From the NCBI GenBank assembly GCA_023459215.1, contig JAEWVF010000093.1, forward strand, positions 1 to 13,828: a stretch of 13,828 bases of DNA, written 5' to 3'. Shown piece by piece: positions 13,151-13,828 of this stretch (positions are counted from its first letter, which is position 1; each line of letters begins with the position of its first letter). Under the pieces are notes generated by a model, which ran no database searches, was not told the DNA's origin, and saw only the letters and a list, made by a program, of their open reading frames with translations. Source of the stretch: Chloroflexota bacterium (GTDB lineage Bacteria; Chloroflexota; Anaerolineae; Anaerolineales; Villigracilaceae). The position numbers were made by a program, and so were the translations under genes.

Positions 13151-13828
13151 TTAAGAAAACAGCATCTTCACATCCTCGCGGGTGAGCGATTTGAAGAAAC
13201 TGGATTCGGTGGCAATCAGATTCTGTACCAAGGCGCGCTTTTTATCCTGCAACTGGAGAATTTTCTCCTCCACGGTGTCGCGGGCGATGATTTTGTAAAC
13301 GAAAACGGGTTTGTCCTGCCCGATACGGTGAGCGCGATCGCTGGCCTGCATTTCCACAGCCGGATTCCACCACGGGTCGAGATGGATCACGTAATCGGCA
13401 GCGGTCAGGTTCAGGCCCACGCCGCCCGCTTTCAGGCTAATGAGGAAGAACGGGATGGATGGGTCGCTCTGGAACGAATCGACATGCGCCTGGCGGTCAC
13501 GGGTCTTGCCGTCCAGATACTCGTAGCGGATGCCGCGCTTATCGAGTTCGCGGCGCACCAGGCGCAGGGTTTCAATGAATTGCGAGAAAACCAGCGCTTT
13601 GTGATTCTCCGCCTGCAAAGTCTCCAGCGTTTCGAGCAGGAACTCAAACTTGGGCGCTTCACCGTGATAGGCCGGATCGACCAGCGCCGGGTGGATGGCA
13701 ATCTGGCGCAGACGCAGCAACCCTTCCAGGATTTTCATACGGGCATCGTCCATGCCTTCGCTTTCAATCAGCCCAAGCAGTTCGGCGCGGTAGCGTTCCT
13801 TGGTCTGGGCGTAGAGCTTTTTCTGAGC
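13151..13828 (-). CDS. SNF2-family DEAD/DEAH-like helicase, C-terminal part (truncated by the window edge)
   Basis: The frame enters from the right edge and ends at TAA 13151-13153. It gives 225 residues, since it continues 25 codons upstream of the first internal Met. It begins with the QKKLYAQTKERYRAELL segment typical of the SNF2 linker. The helicase C-terminal lobe then shows motif IV (ALVFSQF), YLDGKT, motif V (LISLKAGGVGLNLTAADYVI) and motif VI with DRAHRIGQ. These are SNF2/Swi2 ATPase signatures (DNA translocation and remodelling, RapA/HepA-like relatives). The N-terminal ATP-binding lobe lies outside the window. It converges on the ATPase operon and has no evident functional link to it. 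Confidence 0.93.
   Translation of the reverse strand, partial: AQKKLYAQTKERYRAELLGLIESEGMDDARMKILEGLLRLRQIAIHPALVDPAYHGEAPKFEFLLETLETLQAENHKALVFSQFIETLRLVRRELDKRGIRYEYLDGKTRDRQAHVDSFQSDPSIPFFLISLKAGGVGLNLTAADYVIHLDPWWNPAVEMQASDRAHRIGQDKPVFVYKIIARDTVEEKILQLQDKKRALVQNLIATESSFFKSLTREDVKMLFS

Overview
The window reads as a chromosomal segment of a free-living, fairly GC-rich bacterium. The gene styles fit a Chloroflexota (Anaerolineae-like) genome: a cyclase with AAA and TPR modules, cNMP-binding proteins without a DNA-binding domain, GAF/HD-GYP, a PD40 lipoprotein, and dispersed hairpin repeats between genes. That placement is inference from gene style only. No phage, IS transposase, tRNA, rRNA or CRISPR array was seen.

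Left part (1-1868): the last 38 codons of a plus-strand gene end at 117. They are followed by about 400 bases of non-coding, repeat-rich DNA with two kinds of inverted-repeat element. Next comes a minus-strand PD40 beta-propeller lipoprotein (539-1726). It has a clear intrinsic terminator (481-503), and a perfect 12-bp dyad lies just upstream of its start codon.

Centre (1869-9456): a second-messenger block. On the minus strand, a cNMP-gated diguanylate cyclase (6967-8001) and a very large class III nucleotidyl cyclase (2870-6949) form a 17-nt-spaced operon, with a cNMP-binding/coiled-coil protein (1869-2588) further downstream. Divergent on the plus strand is a GAF + HD-GYP c-di-GMP phosphodiesterase (8323-9456). 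The large cyclase looks like mammalian soluble adenylyl cyclase: tandem C1/C2 domains, P-loop NTPase, then TPR-like helices. C1 carries only the metal aspartates and C2 only the Lys/Thr/Asn/Arg set, so one composite active site is predicted. Together these genes could make cAMP, sense it, and pass the signal to c-di-GMP synthesis, with an HD-GYP enzyme to degrade the product.

Right part (9506-13114): a metal-homeostasis unit. A sigma70-type promoter leads into a textbook yybP-ykoY (Mn2+) riboswitch whose P1 3' strand is also the 5' strand of an intrinsic terminator, so binding should switch transcription on. Behind it lie a weak small ORF, a 75-residue membrane protein with a strong RBS, and an 886-residue P2-type cation ATPase, probably a Mn2+ (or Ca2+/Mn2+) exporter. 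A strong terminator separates this unit from the convergent C-terminal part of a SNF2-family helicase, which runs off the right edge.

The strongest points are the riboswitch-ATPase unit, the sAC-like split-site cyclase and the cAMP/c-di-GMP gene cluster. The repeat elements and the dyad operator are less certain but worth checking.
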